A stretch of DNA of 64,000 nt from the NCBI GenBank assembly GCA_029259815.1, contig JAJDEJ010000027.1, positions 1 through 64,000 of the forward strand, given 5' to 3'. The DNA is from Planctomycetaceae bacterium. Its GTDB lineage: Bacteria > Planctomycetota > Planctomycetia > Planctomycetales > Planctomycetaceae. The position numbers and the translations under genes were made by a program. Positions 48,818 to 58,076 of the stretch are shown here, piece by piece; within the stretch, counting starts at the first letter, position 1; the number at the start of each line of letters is the position of its first letter. The notes under the pieces are model-generated. The model saw only the letters and a program-made list of their open reading frames with translations, was not told the DNA's origin and did no database searches.

Positions 48818-49918
48818 TTAATACTCTCGACCTTTGAACATAATCGCGGTGTCGGGCAAAAACTGCTCTTTCAGTTTCTGTACACCTGCCTCGGTTACCC
48901 GTGTGTTGTTGACGTTCAGCTTGGTGAGGCTCTTCATGTTCTTGATGAAGACAAATGCATCATCAGTGAGCGCACTGCAACCTTGAAGACTCAATCGTTC
49001 CAGCTTTCCTAGCTTGACGAGTTGTTTGAGGCTGTTGTTTCCAATGGCACTGCCGTTCAGATACAGCTCGACCAACTCACCGCAGTTGGCGATATGCGGC
49101 AGTTGGATCTCGCTAATGCTTGCGTTGTTCAGCGTGAGGACTTCCAGATGTGGCATGGTCTCCAAGGCCACCAATCCGTCGCTGCCGATGTGCGTGTTGG
49201 AAGCAACCAGTTCGCGGAGATTCGACAACACTCCCCGTTTGGCAAGTTCAGCAAGTCCCTGGCCCTGGAGTTGTTGGATATCGGCAATCCTCAGGACTTG
49301 CAGGTTCTTCATTCCCAGGAGATGTTCAAAGGAGAGATCATTAATCGATGTGCTGCTGAGGTCGAGATATTCAAGGTTCGTGAGACCTGCAATTCCTTTC
49401 AGTCCGTCGGTGCTGATCCTCATGCCAACCATCGACAGATTGACGAGCCCGCTCAGCTGTCCGACATACGTCATCCCGCCATTCGAGATGCCCGTGCGAT
49501 CAATGATGAGCGTGTCGAGATTCGGAAACTCGGCAAAGTGTTCGGCTCCGCTGTCTGTGATATTGCTGCCTGCCAAGTCCAACTCGGTGATTTGTCGGCG
49601 AAATTCCGGCTCAAGCTCAGCGAGTTGTGCGATGTGCTTGTCCGATCGCAACCGCTGATCCATGTTCAGGAACTCTTCGTAGATCATCTCCGGCGTCTTC
49701 GGTGGGGGAGCCTTGACGACTCGCTCGATCTTGGGGGGAGTCCGATCGACTGGGACAGATGCAGGCACAGGTGGGGCAGGAGACGTTTTTTTCTCTTCTC
49801 CGGCCAGTTCGTTGAAGGTCGGGACCTTGTCGCAACCGGAGAAGGCGATCACCGGAAGGACGAACATGATCAGCAGCAGGGAGATCACACTTCCACAAAT
49901 TGTTTTTGATGACTTCAT
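48818..49918 (-). CDS. Leucine-rich-repeat lipoprotein (paralogue 2)
   Basis: From Met 49918, preceded by GGGAGGAAC, the product is 366 residues. It has a lipoprotein signal with lipobox AFSGC, a Pro-rich stretch (APPPKTPEMIYEEF) and LRR units from about residue 95 to 355 (ITDSGAEHFAEFPNLDTLII, INDLSFEHLLGMKNLQVLRI). The C-terminus VTEAGVQKLKEQFLPDTAIM mirrors the end of paralogue 1. A surface or periplasmic binding role is inferred. Confidence 0.88.
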   Translation of the reverse strand: MKSSKTICGSVISLLLIMFVLPVIAFSGCDKVPTFNELAGEEKKTSPAPPVPASVPVDRTPPKIERVVKAPPPKTPEMIYEEFLNMDQRLRSDKHIAQLAELEPEFRRQITELDLAGSNITDSGAEHFAEFPNLDTLIIDRTGISNGGMTYVGQLSGLVNLSMVGMRISTDGLKGIAGLTNLEYLDLSSTSINDLSFEHLLGMKNLQVLRIADIQQLQGQGLAELAKRGVLSNLRELVASNTHIGSDGLVALETMPHLEVLTLNNASISEIQLPHIANCGELVELYLNGSAIGNNSLKQLVKLGKLERLSLQGCSALTDDAFVFIKNMKSLTKLNVNNTRVTEAGVQKLKEQFLPDTAIMFKGREY

Positions 49919-50035
49919 TTGTCGTTCCTCCCGCCGCCGAGAGCGGCAACAAGTCATGAAAGCAATGAATAAGCGTGAGTCAAAACGACTCTCCCCATCT
50001 TACCTCGCATCGTAGACACGTGCCAAGCAAGTGGT

Positions 50036-51580
50036 TCAGTCTGCGGTCGCCTGTGTTCTCTTCACCGTTGCGATCACGATCGGAGCAATCCACAGACCGA
50101 CGCAGATCATCGCGAGTCCGATCGTAATCGGACCGCCCAGAAAGGCACTCACGGAGGCGTCCTTGGTGATGCACTGCAGGAACTTGTGCTCGACTTCGCC
50201 TCCCAGGATGAGACCGAGCACAATCGGGGCCAGCGGTACGCCGAAACGTTCAAGCACGAAGCCGAACACGCCCATCGCCATCATGACTGTCACGTCGAAA
50301 TAGCTGCCATTCAAGGCGTAGGAGCCGATAACACAGAACAACACGATCAACGGCAGCAGGATGCGACGCGGAATCCGTACAAGCAGATTGCCGCCTCGGA
50401 TCGCCATAATGCCCAGAGGCAGGAGCAGCAGATTAGCAATGACAAAAGTCACATACACGCCGAAGACGAGGGCCGCTTGAGCAGGGTCCTCAGAGGCATC
50501 GAAGATGTTCGGACCGGGAGTGATGTTCTTCATCAACAGCACACCGATCGCGATGGCCGTCACGGAGTCGCCGGGGATGCCGAACACGAGCGCAGGAATC
50601 CATGCACTGCCCAGAGCTGCATTGTTCGCTCCGGTCGCATCACCGATGCCCTCCAGGGAACCCTTGCCGTATTCCTCGGGAGTCTTTGAGAACCGTTTGG
50701 AGACGGCATAGGCGATCCACGCTGCGATGTCTGCACCCGCACCCGGAAGCATGCCCACAATCGACCCGATCACACTGCTCCGCAACAGCGAGAATTTCCG
50801 TTGAAACGCGAACTTGAATGCACCGGGTGAATCATCATCAGCCTTCGTGGCCGTCGGATGTCGGGAAGTCTTCTCAGTCAATGACGATTCGAGGGCGTTG
50901 TCGTGTGGAATCACGAGTGCATTCCGCAGCACCTCCGACATCCCGAACAGGCCGATCATCGCTGGGATAAAGTTGATGCCTGTGATCAACTGATCGAATC
51001 CGAACGTCAGACGCGGGACGCTGTAGTCGGTGCCTAAGCCGACCGTGGAGAACAGCAGGCCGATGAATAGGGCGAGCGCCCCTTTCAAGCGAGAGTCATC
51101 CGAGACAATCGCAGCACACGTGAGTCCAAGCACATACAGCCAGAAGTACTCATAACTAGTGAATTGCGTTGCGAATGCCGCGAGTTGCGGTGCAGCGATT
51201 GCCAACGTCAAGGTGCCGAATAGACCCCCGATGACGCTGAATATCAGAGAGATCTTCAGGGCCTTCTCGTGCTGACCTTTCAGTGTCAGTGCGTAAGAAT
51301 CGGAGGCATAGGCGGCAGAGGCAGGCGTCCCGGGGATACGGACCAGCGTCGCGGGGATGTCTCCCGCAAAGATGCTGCACGTCACGGTCGTCACAATGGC
51401 GGCGACGGCCTGCACATCACTGAGGAAGAAGGTCAGCGGCACCATCAACGCGACAGCCATTGTCGCGGTCAATCCGGGGATCGCGCCGACGAAGATCCCA
51501 TAGACGGCTGCGACGAAGATAATCACCAACGTGGGAGCGGCGAGCACTTGCTCGATCGCGGTCTGCAAGACTTCAGCCAC
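50036..51580 (-). CDS. tctA: Tripartite tricarboxylate transporter large permease (TctA family)
   Basis: The 514-residue membrane protein has about twelve spans. The TctA signatures GAIPGLTATMAVALMVPLTF near residue 32 and LPGAGADIAAWIAYAVSKRF near 275 are present, together with FAGDIPATLVRIPGTPASAA and VFGIPGDSVTAIAIGVLLMK. TTT systems import carboxylates such as citrate with a periplasmic binding protein and a small TctB subunit. The stop of the TctC-TctB fusion is three bases upstream, so all subunits are encoded by two coupled genes. Confidence 0.94.
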   Translation of the reverse strand: MAEVLQTAIEQVLAAPTLVIIFVAAVYGIFVGAIPGLTATMAVALMVPLTFFLSDVQAVAAIVTTVTCSIFAGDIPATLVRIPGTPASAAYASDSYALTLKGQHEKALKISLIFSVIGGLFGTLTLAIAAPQLAAFATQFTSYEYFWLYVLGLTCAAIVSDDSRLKGALALFIGLLFSTVGLGTDYSVPRLTFGFDQLITGINFIPAMIGLFGMSEVLRNALVIPHDNALESSLTEKTSRHPTATKADDDSPGAFKFAFQRKFSLLRSSVIGSIVGMLPGAGADIAAWIAYAVSKRFSKTPEEYGKGSLEGIGDATGANNAALGSAWIPALVFGIPGDSVTAIAIGVLLMKNITPGPNIFDASEDPAQAALVFGVYVTFVIANLLLLPLGIMAIRGGNLLVRIPRRILLPLIVLFCVIGSYALNGSYFDVTVMMAMGVFGFVLERFGVPLAPIVLGLILGGEVEHKFLQCITKDASVSAFLGGPITIGLAMICVGLWIAPIVIATVKRTQATAD

Positions 51581-51583
51581 GGA

Positions 51584-53011
51584 TCACAACCCCCATTCGC
51601 CGCGAGGCAGCGGGACACGCAACAGTCCCGCGAACAACTGCCAAACAATCGGCACACAGATCACCGTGATCAACGCTCCGACCCAGAGTCGTGTTCCCAG
51701 ACTCAACAGCAGCAGAAAGAGCAAGCCCCCCGCCGCAACGAGGAATCCCGCCTGCTCGACGATGAAACAGTACAGCACCACCCCGCCTACGATCAGAATG
51801 AAGTTCAGCACTCCACGCCCGGAGATCGGTGCTGAAGCGGCATCATCCGGTTCAGCCGTATGGACAAGGGGATTGTCCTGCTTCGCTGACCCGACGAATT
51901 GACCGACAGTGAGTGCCACCAGTGTCAGACCAATCAGAACGAGTAATGCCGTGGGCCATGCCATCGAGTCGTAGCGTTCCGTGTTCACAGACTTCATGGC
52001 TTCGGTGGTCAAAAGATTGCCGAACTTCTCGTCTGTCTCAGCGAAGAACGTCTGCAACTCCTCCCCTTCGCGATATGTGCGGTCGAAACCGGCAGCGTCC
52101 ATGAACTGCGGAAACGTCTGCTTCTCTTCTCCAGACGCAGTGCCGTTCGTGTTGTTGGCAATGGTCGTTTTACCCTTGACGATCTTTCTGACGGCTGTCT
52201 GTAACGTTTCCACGATGTGGGGCGGCGTGTCGAGGGGGAGTGCCAGGGCGCGCCAACCACCGAGTGACCAGTCGCGACCCTGACTCGCAAACGTCGGTAC
52301 TTCCTCGTAGCCAGGCACCGGCTTGGGCGACATCACACCGATTGCCCGCACCTGACCCGCTTTGTACAGCGTCTCCGCCTCGGGCAGACTGCAGCAGACC
52401 ATGTCGATTCCGCCGCTGATGAGTTCCTGCAATGAGGGATTCGCTCCAGTCGACGAGATCCACACGACATCATCCACGTCAAACTCGGCAGCCATCAACC
52501 AGCCTGCGAGGGCGAGATGCCATGCCCCGCCGCTCGATGTCCCGGACGACTTGAGCGTCCCCTGTGCGTCACGAATTGCCTGTTCAAGCTCGCCCAGATT
52601 CTCCCAGGGAGCATCCGTTCTTACGAACAACGCCGCATAATCCTCATTGAGCGACATCAAGGGAATGCAATCTTCATAGGTCAGGTCCGTCAGACCGGTC
52701 CAGTGCATCATGTTGAGTTCGAGTGTCGCCATCTGGAGTGTGTAGCCATCCGGTCGCGCGTCCAGCCCGCGACTGTGTCCCGTCACGCCCTTGCCACCCG
52801 TTGCGTTGATGACATTGACCGGCACCGCGAGTTCCTGCTCCAGATGAGCCGCCATCTGCCGCGAGACGCGATCGGTCCCGCCCCCTGCGGCCCACGGAAC
52901 CACCAGCGTGATCGGACGACTCGGGTATTGGTCCGACCGCTGACATCCGACGAGCAGAGTCACCAGCACGCAGAGTGTGAGCGACCGCAGGAGAGAAGTG
53001 TGCGAATTCAT
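51584..53011 (-). CDS. TctC-TctB fusion: solute-binding lipoprotein fused to small TTT permease subunit
   Basis: The 475-residue product has a lipobox LLVGC (Cys23). A TctC/Bug binding-protein domain follows at about 28-325 (PITLVVPWAAGGGTDRVSRQ, KGVTGHSRGLDARPDGYTLQ, DMVCCSLPEAETLYKAGQVR). The C-terminal part, about 335-475, has five hydrophobic segments (SMAWPTALLVLIGLTLVALT, FILIVGGVVLYCFIVEQAGF, GGLLFLLLLSLGTRLWVGAL, TVICVPIVWQLFAGLL) as in TctB. Usually these are separate proteins. The fusion puts the binding domain outside with a lipid anchor and ties it to the membrane subunit. Confidence 0.88.
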   Translation of the reverse strand: MNSHTSLLRSLTLCVLVTLLVGCQRSDQYPSRPITLVVPWAAGGGTDRVSRQMAAHLEQELAVPVNVINATGGKGVTGHSRGLDARPDGYTLQMATLELNMMHWTGLTDLTYEDCIPLMSLNEDYAALFVRTDAPWENLGELEQAIRDAQGTLKSSGTSSGGAWHLALAGWLMAAEFDVDDVVWISSTGANPSLQELISGGIDMVCCSLPEAETLYKAGQVRAIGVMSPKPVPGYEEVPTFASQGRDWSLGGWRALALPLDTPPHIVETLQTAVRKIVKGKTTIANNTNGTASGEEKQTFPQFMDAAGFDRTYREGEELQTFFAETDEKFGNLLTTEAMKSVNTERYDSMAWPTALLVLIGLTLVALTVGQFVGSAKQDNPLVHTAEPDDAASAPISGRGVLNFILIVGGVVLYCFIVEQAGFLVAAGGLLFLLLLSLGTRLWVGALITVICVPIVWQLFAGLLRVPLPRGEWGL

Positions 53012-53113
53012 GCCCGCCAGAGTACACCATCATGCGACGAGTGGAAACTCGCCTCGTGGTCGGCCAGGATTAACATTGTGTGTCGGGTGAGCATTCTGGG
53101 AACGCTCTGCCAA

Positions 53114-53151
53114 CATGGCGACCCGGCTATCGCCGTGACGCCATGCCACCC
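53114..53151 (-). repeat. Solo GGGTGGCA-headed hairpin
   Basis: Read on the minus strand: GGGTGGCATGGCG, a spacer, then CGCCATG. It is a single copy of the head shared by the elements at 23223, 36448 and 44126, with a different stem. Confidence 0.6.
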
Positions 53152-53216
53152 ACAAATTCAAACCCGACGCTCCACGAGCCGCGCCCGTCCGGAAGCGGAT
53201 CTGGATGCGATACTCT

Positions 53217-53240
53217 TCCGCTCCCTAACGGTCGCGGCTA
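53217..53240. repeat. Solo half of the GTTTAGCCGCGACC-type repeat
   Basis: The sequence CGCTCCCTAACGGTCGCGGC matches one arm of the inverted pair at 62947-63009 except in the centre. Confidence 0.65.
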
Positions 53241-53272
53241 GTTTGGTGACCCACAGGAACGAAGCTGACAAA

Positions 53273-54337
53273 CTACGGCTGCGCTGTTGCCGGATGGAAT
53301 CCGGGGATGCTCAACGGAATGCGAGACAGCCCGCCGCCAGCGGTGATGTACAGCGTTTTCAACTCGTCGCCCCGTCCGAAGCAACAGTTCGACGGCATCT
53401 CGTCGGTCTTGATGTACGCGATCTCTGTGCCCTCGGGATCGAACACGACGATACCCGGTCGCGAAGGCTCACGTACGGCGGCGTAGATGTTGCCCTGTTG
53501 ATCGACCGTCATCCCGTCGATGCCCCCCTTGTCGCCAAAGTCGACGAGTACCTTGGATTTGCCGAGAGGACCGTTGCCGGTGACAGTGTCAGCAGTGATC
53601 GGGCAGGCGAGCAGCTGCTTCCTGGGATGTTGTTTCTGTCCGGCAAAATCAGAGCCGTCGTTGTTCTCTGCGACGTACAGCGTCTTGCCATCCGGCGAAC
53701 AAACAATGCCGTTAGGTTTCGTGATGTCGTGTGACGCTCGCTGGTAGTAGGGCCTGTGGGGGAAGAAATGAAAGACGCTCATGAAAGTCAATTCGAGCGG
53801 CTCATCACCGACATATCGCGGATCGGTGAAGTAGATCGTGCCATCTGGATGAATCACGAGATCGTTCGGGGAGTTGAACGCGGCTCCTTGAAATTTGCCG
53901 ACACCGAGGTATCGGTCGAGGAGTACCTTCGGCTTGCCGTACGGCGTGAACTCGCAGATCGCGCGCAGCCCGTCGTTTGCACCACAGGCAGCGATCAAAC
54001 GCCCTTCGCGATCGAACATCAGCCCGTTGCTCTTGCCGCTGTCGGCACAGAAGACAGACGTCTTCCCCGTCGCCGGGTCGAACTTCAGGATGCGTCCCTT
54101 CTCGGTTGCCGGGATGTCACTGAAATAGATCGTGCCGTCGGGGGCGACTGCGACGCCTTCGGTGAACTCGCCGTCGTTCCAGAGTTCCTCGACAACCGCA
54201 CCCTTGGGCACGATGTCGGAGGCATGTACGACCGGCACCGCGACGAGCATCAGCCCATAGGCTGTGAGGGCCAGTCGTCGAGAAGGAGTGAATGTGATCC
54301 GTCGCCGTTGTGTCTCCCGAGTCAGTACGTGTGTCAT
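53273..54337 (-). CDS. SMP-30/gluconolactonase/LRE-family secreted protein
   Basis: From Met 54337 the product is 354 residues with a Tat-like or Sec signal (RRRITFTPSRRLALTAYGLM). The six-bladed beta-propeller pattern is clear: ELWNDGEFTEGVAVAPDGTI, YFSDIPATEKGRILKFDPAT, NSPNDLVIHPDGTIYFTDPR, KPNGIVCSPDGKTLYVAENN and GIDGMTVDQQGNIYAAVREP. These Glu/Asn/Asp residues bind the catalytic metal in lactonases. It lies 16 bases after the rseP stop on the same strand. The lactone substrate is unknown. Confidence 0.92.
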   Translation of the reverse strand: MTHVLTRETQRRRITFTPSRRLALTAYGLMLVAVPVVHASDIVPKGAVVEELWNDGEFTEGVAVAPDGTIYFSDIPATEKGRILKFDPATGKTSVFCADSGKSNGLMFDREGRLIAACGANDGLRAICEFTPYGKPKVLLDRYLGVGKFQGAAFNSPNDLVIHPDGTIYFTDPRYVGDEPLELTFMSVFHFFPHRPYYQRASHDITKPNGIVCSPDGKTLYVAENNDGSDFAGQKQHPRKQLLACPITADTVTGNGPLGKSKVLVDFGDKGGIDGMTVDQQGNIYAAVREPSRPGIVVFDPEGTEIAYIKTDEMPSNCCFGRGDELKTLYITAGGGLSRIPLSIPGFHPATAQP

Positions 54338-54353
54338 CAGCCGTCCTCGTCGT

Positions 54354-56429
54354 CTACATGGTGCCTTGATACCAGCGTGAGATATCAAGATACAGCACGA
54401 GCGCCATCAAGGCGACAATGAAGGTCATGCCGAACAGCGACGCTGCGACGACGACTCGCTCGCTGGGACGACTGCGTGTGACTCCCTCCCAGATCAGGAA
54501 GACCATGTGTCCGCCATCAAGAATGGGGATTGGCAGAAAGTTCAGCACTGCCAGGTTGATGCTCAGGAATCCGAGGAACAACAGAAATGGTGCCAAGCCG
54601 ACCGCTGCGACCTTACTCGCCACATTGACGATGCCCAACGGACCATGCAGTTCCTTCACCGAGAGTTGCTGGGTGACGAGGTTGCGGAGTGTCAGATAGA
54701 TGTCGATGATCGATGTTCGCGTATAATCCCAACCCATCGTGAACGCCTGGGAGAATGTCTCTGCCTTGCGGGGACTCGACAATCCATAGAGTTGGATTCC
54801 TCGCGACGTTGGGAGGAACCAGTCGTCGGCCAAGGAGGCGGCGATGTCCACGGTGCGTGTCTGTTCCGATCCGGGCGTCTGGACGGTCAACCGCACCGTT
54901 CGTCCGGGGAACTGTTGCATCTGCCAGAAGGCATACGCGAGGTTCGTCTCTCCAATTTCAATCGCGAACGTGGTGTCCTTCAGGCCATCCGGCTCGGCTC
55001 CTTCGGGGAGGATCAGTTCGAGTTTGGTCAACTCGTCAAACTGTTGGATGTCCTCAGTCGGTGCGACGTCTGATTCTGCCGCATCGTCACCCTCGGTTGC
55101 AGCGACTTCGTCACTCGCCGTGGGCATTGTGGCAGGATCGACGGCCAGGACGGAAGGTTGCAGATGATACGCGACTCCAATCGAGGAGATGGCGATCGGA
55201 CTGTTTTCCAGTGCGGGGGGTTCCACCCATCCGCCGCGGTCGTCCGGCACGATCGTCACTTGAACTTTTTCCGGCTGTCCTCTCGGAGCGTCCCGCTTCA
55301 CCTCCACGAGGACCTCTTGACCATGCCGCTCACCGAAGTAGTCCGGGAGCTGCAACGGATCAATGTCGCCGCCAATGTCGCGACCGTCAACGGATGACAA
55401 ACGGTCACCCACTTGAAGTCCGGCTTTTGCGGCCAATGAGCCATCCTGCACGGCGACGATTTTGCCCACATCCATTCTCAGCCCCAGCGTCCGGAACCGA
55501 GCCGGTGGAACTGTGACCTCGACTTCCTGAGTCTCCGAATCATCATCCGCCCCGTTCTTTCGAGACACCGTCATCGTGACTGGCTCCGCTCGCTGTTCAC
55601 TGAGCAGGCGATTGAGGTCAGCAGCACTCTTCAGCGATTGGCCACTTGCGGCGACAATGACATCACCCGGCTCCAATGGGAGTGTCGCCTGTGCAGCCGC
55701 TGAGGCGGGGATGATGCTCGGGATCTTGGTCGTAGTGCCGTCGTAGACGGTCAGTCCCTCAGAGGGAGTGACACCAATTCGCCTGCGTGTGCCGGTCACA
55801 TCCGGGGCGAGCGTAACAGAGTAGGTCTTGCCATCGACGCGAACCGCGTTGATCGCCAGTTTGCCCGACGACAGAGCGGTTGCCCGCATCAGGTCGTTGA
55901 AGTCCTCGATCTCGCGATCGTTGATCTCAGTGATACGATCGCCCGATCGCATGCCCGCATTCCACGCAGGCATGCCGACCTGCAGGTCGCCGATCACTGC
56001 GGGAGTCGTGTCGATGCCCGATCGAAATGCGAACATGAAGAACAACAGCCCGGTGACCACGTTCATGATCACCCCGGCGGAGATGATGGCCATCCGCTGG
56101 GCGACGTTCTTCGCTGTGTATGAGCGCGGATTCTCCGCAATCTGCTCACTGCTCAGCTGACTCGGGTCCATGTCGTCCTGACCAAGCATCTTGACGTATC
56201 CACCGAAGGGGATCGCGGACAGCGCGTACTCGGTCTCGCCCCATTTTTTGCGCCAGAGGATCGGTCCGAAGCCGATGCTGAATCGCTCGACGAGGACGTT
56301 GCACCACTTGGCGACAGCGAAGTGTCCCAACTCGTGAAAGAAGATCACCAGTCCCAGGCCGAGGGCAACTGTCAATATGTTGACACCAGTGGCCGTCAGA
56401 CTGGCAATGTCAAATGCTAAGATCGCCAC
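54354..56429 (-). CDS. rseP: Site-2 metalloprotease RseP with three PDZ domains
   Basis: I place the start at GTG 56429, preceded by AGGAGAC, giving 691 residues. The zinc site HELGH is at residues 32-36 in the first membrane helix and the second half is NFLPIPILDGGHMVFL near residue 635. Between them are three PDZ-like domains (about 140-215, 220-310 and 325-425) and an acidic insert, against about 450 residues for E. coli RseP. It should cleave membrane-embedded anti-sigma factors. Its start overlaps the dxr stop by 13 bases. Confidence 0.93.
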   Translation of the reverse strand: MAILAFDIASLTATGVNILTVALGLGLVIFFHELGHFAVAKWCNVLVERFSIGFGPILWRKKWGETEYALSAIPFGGYVKMLGQDDMDPSQLSSEQIAENPRSYTAKNVAQRMAIISAGVIMNVVTGLLFFMFAFRSGIDTTPAVIGDLQVGMPAWNAGMRSGDRITEINDREIEDFNDLMRATALSSGKLAINAVRVDGKTYSVTLAPDVTGTRRRIGVTPSEGLTVYDGTTTKIPSIIPASAAAQATLPLEPGDVIVAASGQSLKSAADLNRLLSEQRAEPVTMTVSRKNGADDDSETQEVEVTVPPARFRTLGLRMDVGKIVAVQDGSLAAKAGLQVGDRLSSVDGRDIGGDIDPLQLPDYFGERHGQEVLVEVKRDAPRGQPEKVQVTIVPDDRGGWVEPPALENSPIAISSIGVAYHLQPSVLAVDPATMPTASDEVAATEGDDAAESDVAPTEDIQQFDELTKLELILPEGAEPDGLKDTTFAIEIGETNLAYAFWQMQQFPGRTVRLTVQTPGSEQTRTVDIAASLADDWFLPTSRGIQLYGLSSPRKAETFSQAFTMGWDYTRTSIIDIYLTLRNLVTQQLSVKELHGPLGIVNVASKVAAVGLAPFLLFLGFLSINLAVLNFLPIPILDGGHMVFLIWEGVTRSRPSERVVVAASLFGMTFIVALMALVLYLDISRWYQGTM

Positions 56430-57622
56430 GTTTTCGTCTCCTGCCGTGCCCATGCATCCTGACGAAACAACTCGTCAAGCGAAGGGTGCGGATCATAATC
56501 GTGATTGTTGAGGACCTCCTGACAGACACGCGGGATGTCCACAAAGCGGAGGTCGCCATTCAGAAATCGGCTGACAGCGACTTCGTTTGCCGCATTGAGC
56601 ACCGCCCCGCATGTGCCGCCTCGCTGGGCGACCTCGAAACCCAGATCGAGGGCGGGAAATGCCTCACGATCAGGAGGGATGAACTCAAGTGTGTGTGGTT
56701 GAGCAAAGTCCATTCGGGGACTGATGCCCGGATGACGTTCGGGATAGGTCAGCGCGTACTGAATCGGCAGTCGCATGTCAGGAGGCGACATCTGTGCCAT
56801 CACTGAGCCATCCACGAATTCGACCATCGAATGCACGATCGACTGCGGGTGAATCACCACGTCGATCTGCTCGACATCGAGATCGAACAACCAACGGGCC
56901 TCGATGACTTCAAGGGCCTTGTTCATCATAGTCGCGGAGTCGATCGTGATTTTTGGCCCCATGTCCCATGTCGGATGAGCGAGCGCCCGCTCCGGCGTCA
57001 CTTCAGCGAGTTGAGATCGCGACCAACCCCGGAACGGTCCACCACTCGCCGTGAGGATGACCCGCCGCACGTCCGATCTGCGACCGCATTGCAGAGCCTG
57101 GAAAATTGCGCTGTGTTCACTGTCAATCGGGATCAGCGAAGCGTCGGTCTTTCGCAGTTGCTCAGCAATGATGGACCCGGCAACGACGAGTGTCTCTTTG
57201 TTCGCCAGGCCAATGGACTTGCCCGCCTGCAGGGCGGCCCACGTCCCACGCAACCCTGCGGCTCCCACGATGCCCGAGACCACAAAGTCGACGTCCGGAT
57301 GTGTCGCAACCCGCTCGATTCCCTCTTGTCCGTAAGAGACGTCTGCTGTTCCAAAGCACCCGTTGTGAATCGCAACAGATGTGCCCATGTCTCCCAGGGC
57401 AATCTGATGTGCGCCAAACTCCTGACATTGCTGGGAGAGTTCTTTCCAGCGCGTATGAGCGGTCAAGCCGTGAACCTGTACCCGCTCCGACAGAGCGCGC
57501 ACAACATCGAGACAACTGGTTCCAATCGAACCGGTTGATCCGAGGATCGCGATGTGTTTGGTTGACACGGGCTGGTCCCAGCAGGCTCCGTCCACGATCT
57601 CGACCGGGATGCGCAACGGCAT
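56417..57622 (-). CDS. dxr: 1-deoxy-D-xylulose-5-phosphate reductoisomerase
   Basis: The core begins KHIAILGSTGSIGTSCLDVV, the NADPH site, with NKETLVVAGSII, PIDSEHSAIFQALQCG, LTASGGPFRGWSRSQL, HPTWDMGPKITIDSATMMNK and QSIVHSMVEFVDGSVMAQMS carrying the metal and substrate residues. It makes MEP in the non-mevalonate isoprenoid pathway. Start is uncertain: Met 57622 gives 401 residues, GTG 57565 gives 382 (usual length), and longer forms to 57706 are open. rseP follows with overlap, a conserved pairing. Confidence 0.93.
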   Translation of the reverse strand: MPLRIPVEIVDGACWDQPVSTKHIAILGSTGSIGTSCLDVVRALSERVQVHGLTAHTRWKELSQQCQEFGAHQIALGDMGTSVAIHNGCFGTADVSYGQEGIERVATHPDVDFVVSGIVGAAGLRGTWAALQAGKSIGLANKETLVVAGSIIAEQLRKTDASLIPIDSEHSAIFQALQCGRRSDVRRVILTASGGPFRGWSRSQLAEVTPERALAHPTWDMGPKITIDSATMMNKALEVIEARWLFDLDVEQIDVVIHPQSIVHSMVEFVDGSVMAQMSPPDMRLPIQYALTYPERHPGISPRMDFAQPHTLEFIPPDREAFPALDLGFEVAQRGGTCGAVLNAANEVAVSRFLNGDLRFVDIPRVCQEVLNNHDYDPHPSLDELFRQDAWARQETKTWRS

Positions 57623-58076
57623 CGTGTACTCACCGACGAGAGTGAGAAGTCGACGCGGCAGAGCAACGGCCATCAGGCGACAATCGCCGATCGAACGTAA
57701 ACTCAATTCTCACAAGGCATTCTAGGTCGCCCGCCAGAACGCCGCAAGATGCGAAATCGTCAGGGAGGATCGGGGCATGGGAGGGCGAGACTCCTGCCGA
57801 GCCGCAGGCGGGCAGTTCGTTTCCTACAACCAAATCGCGTTTGCGGAGAACATTGACCCGCAGGAGAGTTCACATTGTCTTCGGTCATATCCACTCAAAT
57901 AGCGGCTCAGCAGGAGCCTCGCCCTCCCAGGGCATTCTCTCATCACGAACGCTTGTTGACCGGTTCTCGGATGCGACCTACAGTTCCGTACGGATCATGT
58001 CCGAGAGGCTCCTGCTGATTGCCTTCTTCGGCACGCTGCACGCATCTCACCCGCCACCACAGCTGGAAGCTCTGAA
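57623..58076. other. Intergenic region between dxr and ftsH with GGGAG-headed inverted pair
   Basis: This divergent region holds the inverted pair listed at 57779-57928 and otherwise no supported gene. Promoters of dxr and ftsH must flank the repeat. Confidence 0.4.
57779..57928. repeat. Inverted pair of GGGAG-headed repeats
   Basis: The left arm starts GGGAGGGCGAGACTCCTGCC and continues GAGCC. The right arm (57902-57928), read on the minus strand, starts GGGAGGGCGAGGCTCCTGCT and continues GAGCCGC. The arms differ at two positions and have about 100 bases between them. GGAG is the alternative REP head motif to GTAG. Confidence 0.82.

Noticed and set aside
52517-53734. 405-codon plus-strand ORF across the TctC-TctB and SMP-30 genes
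   Set aside because: It bridges two well-supported minus-strand genes and the repeat-containing gap between them.
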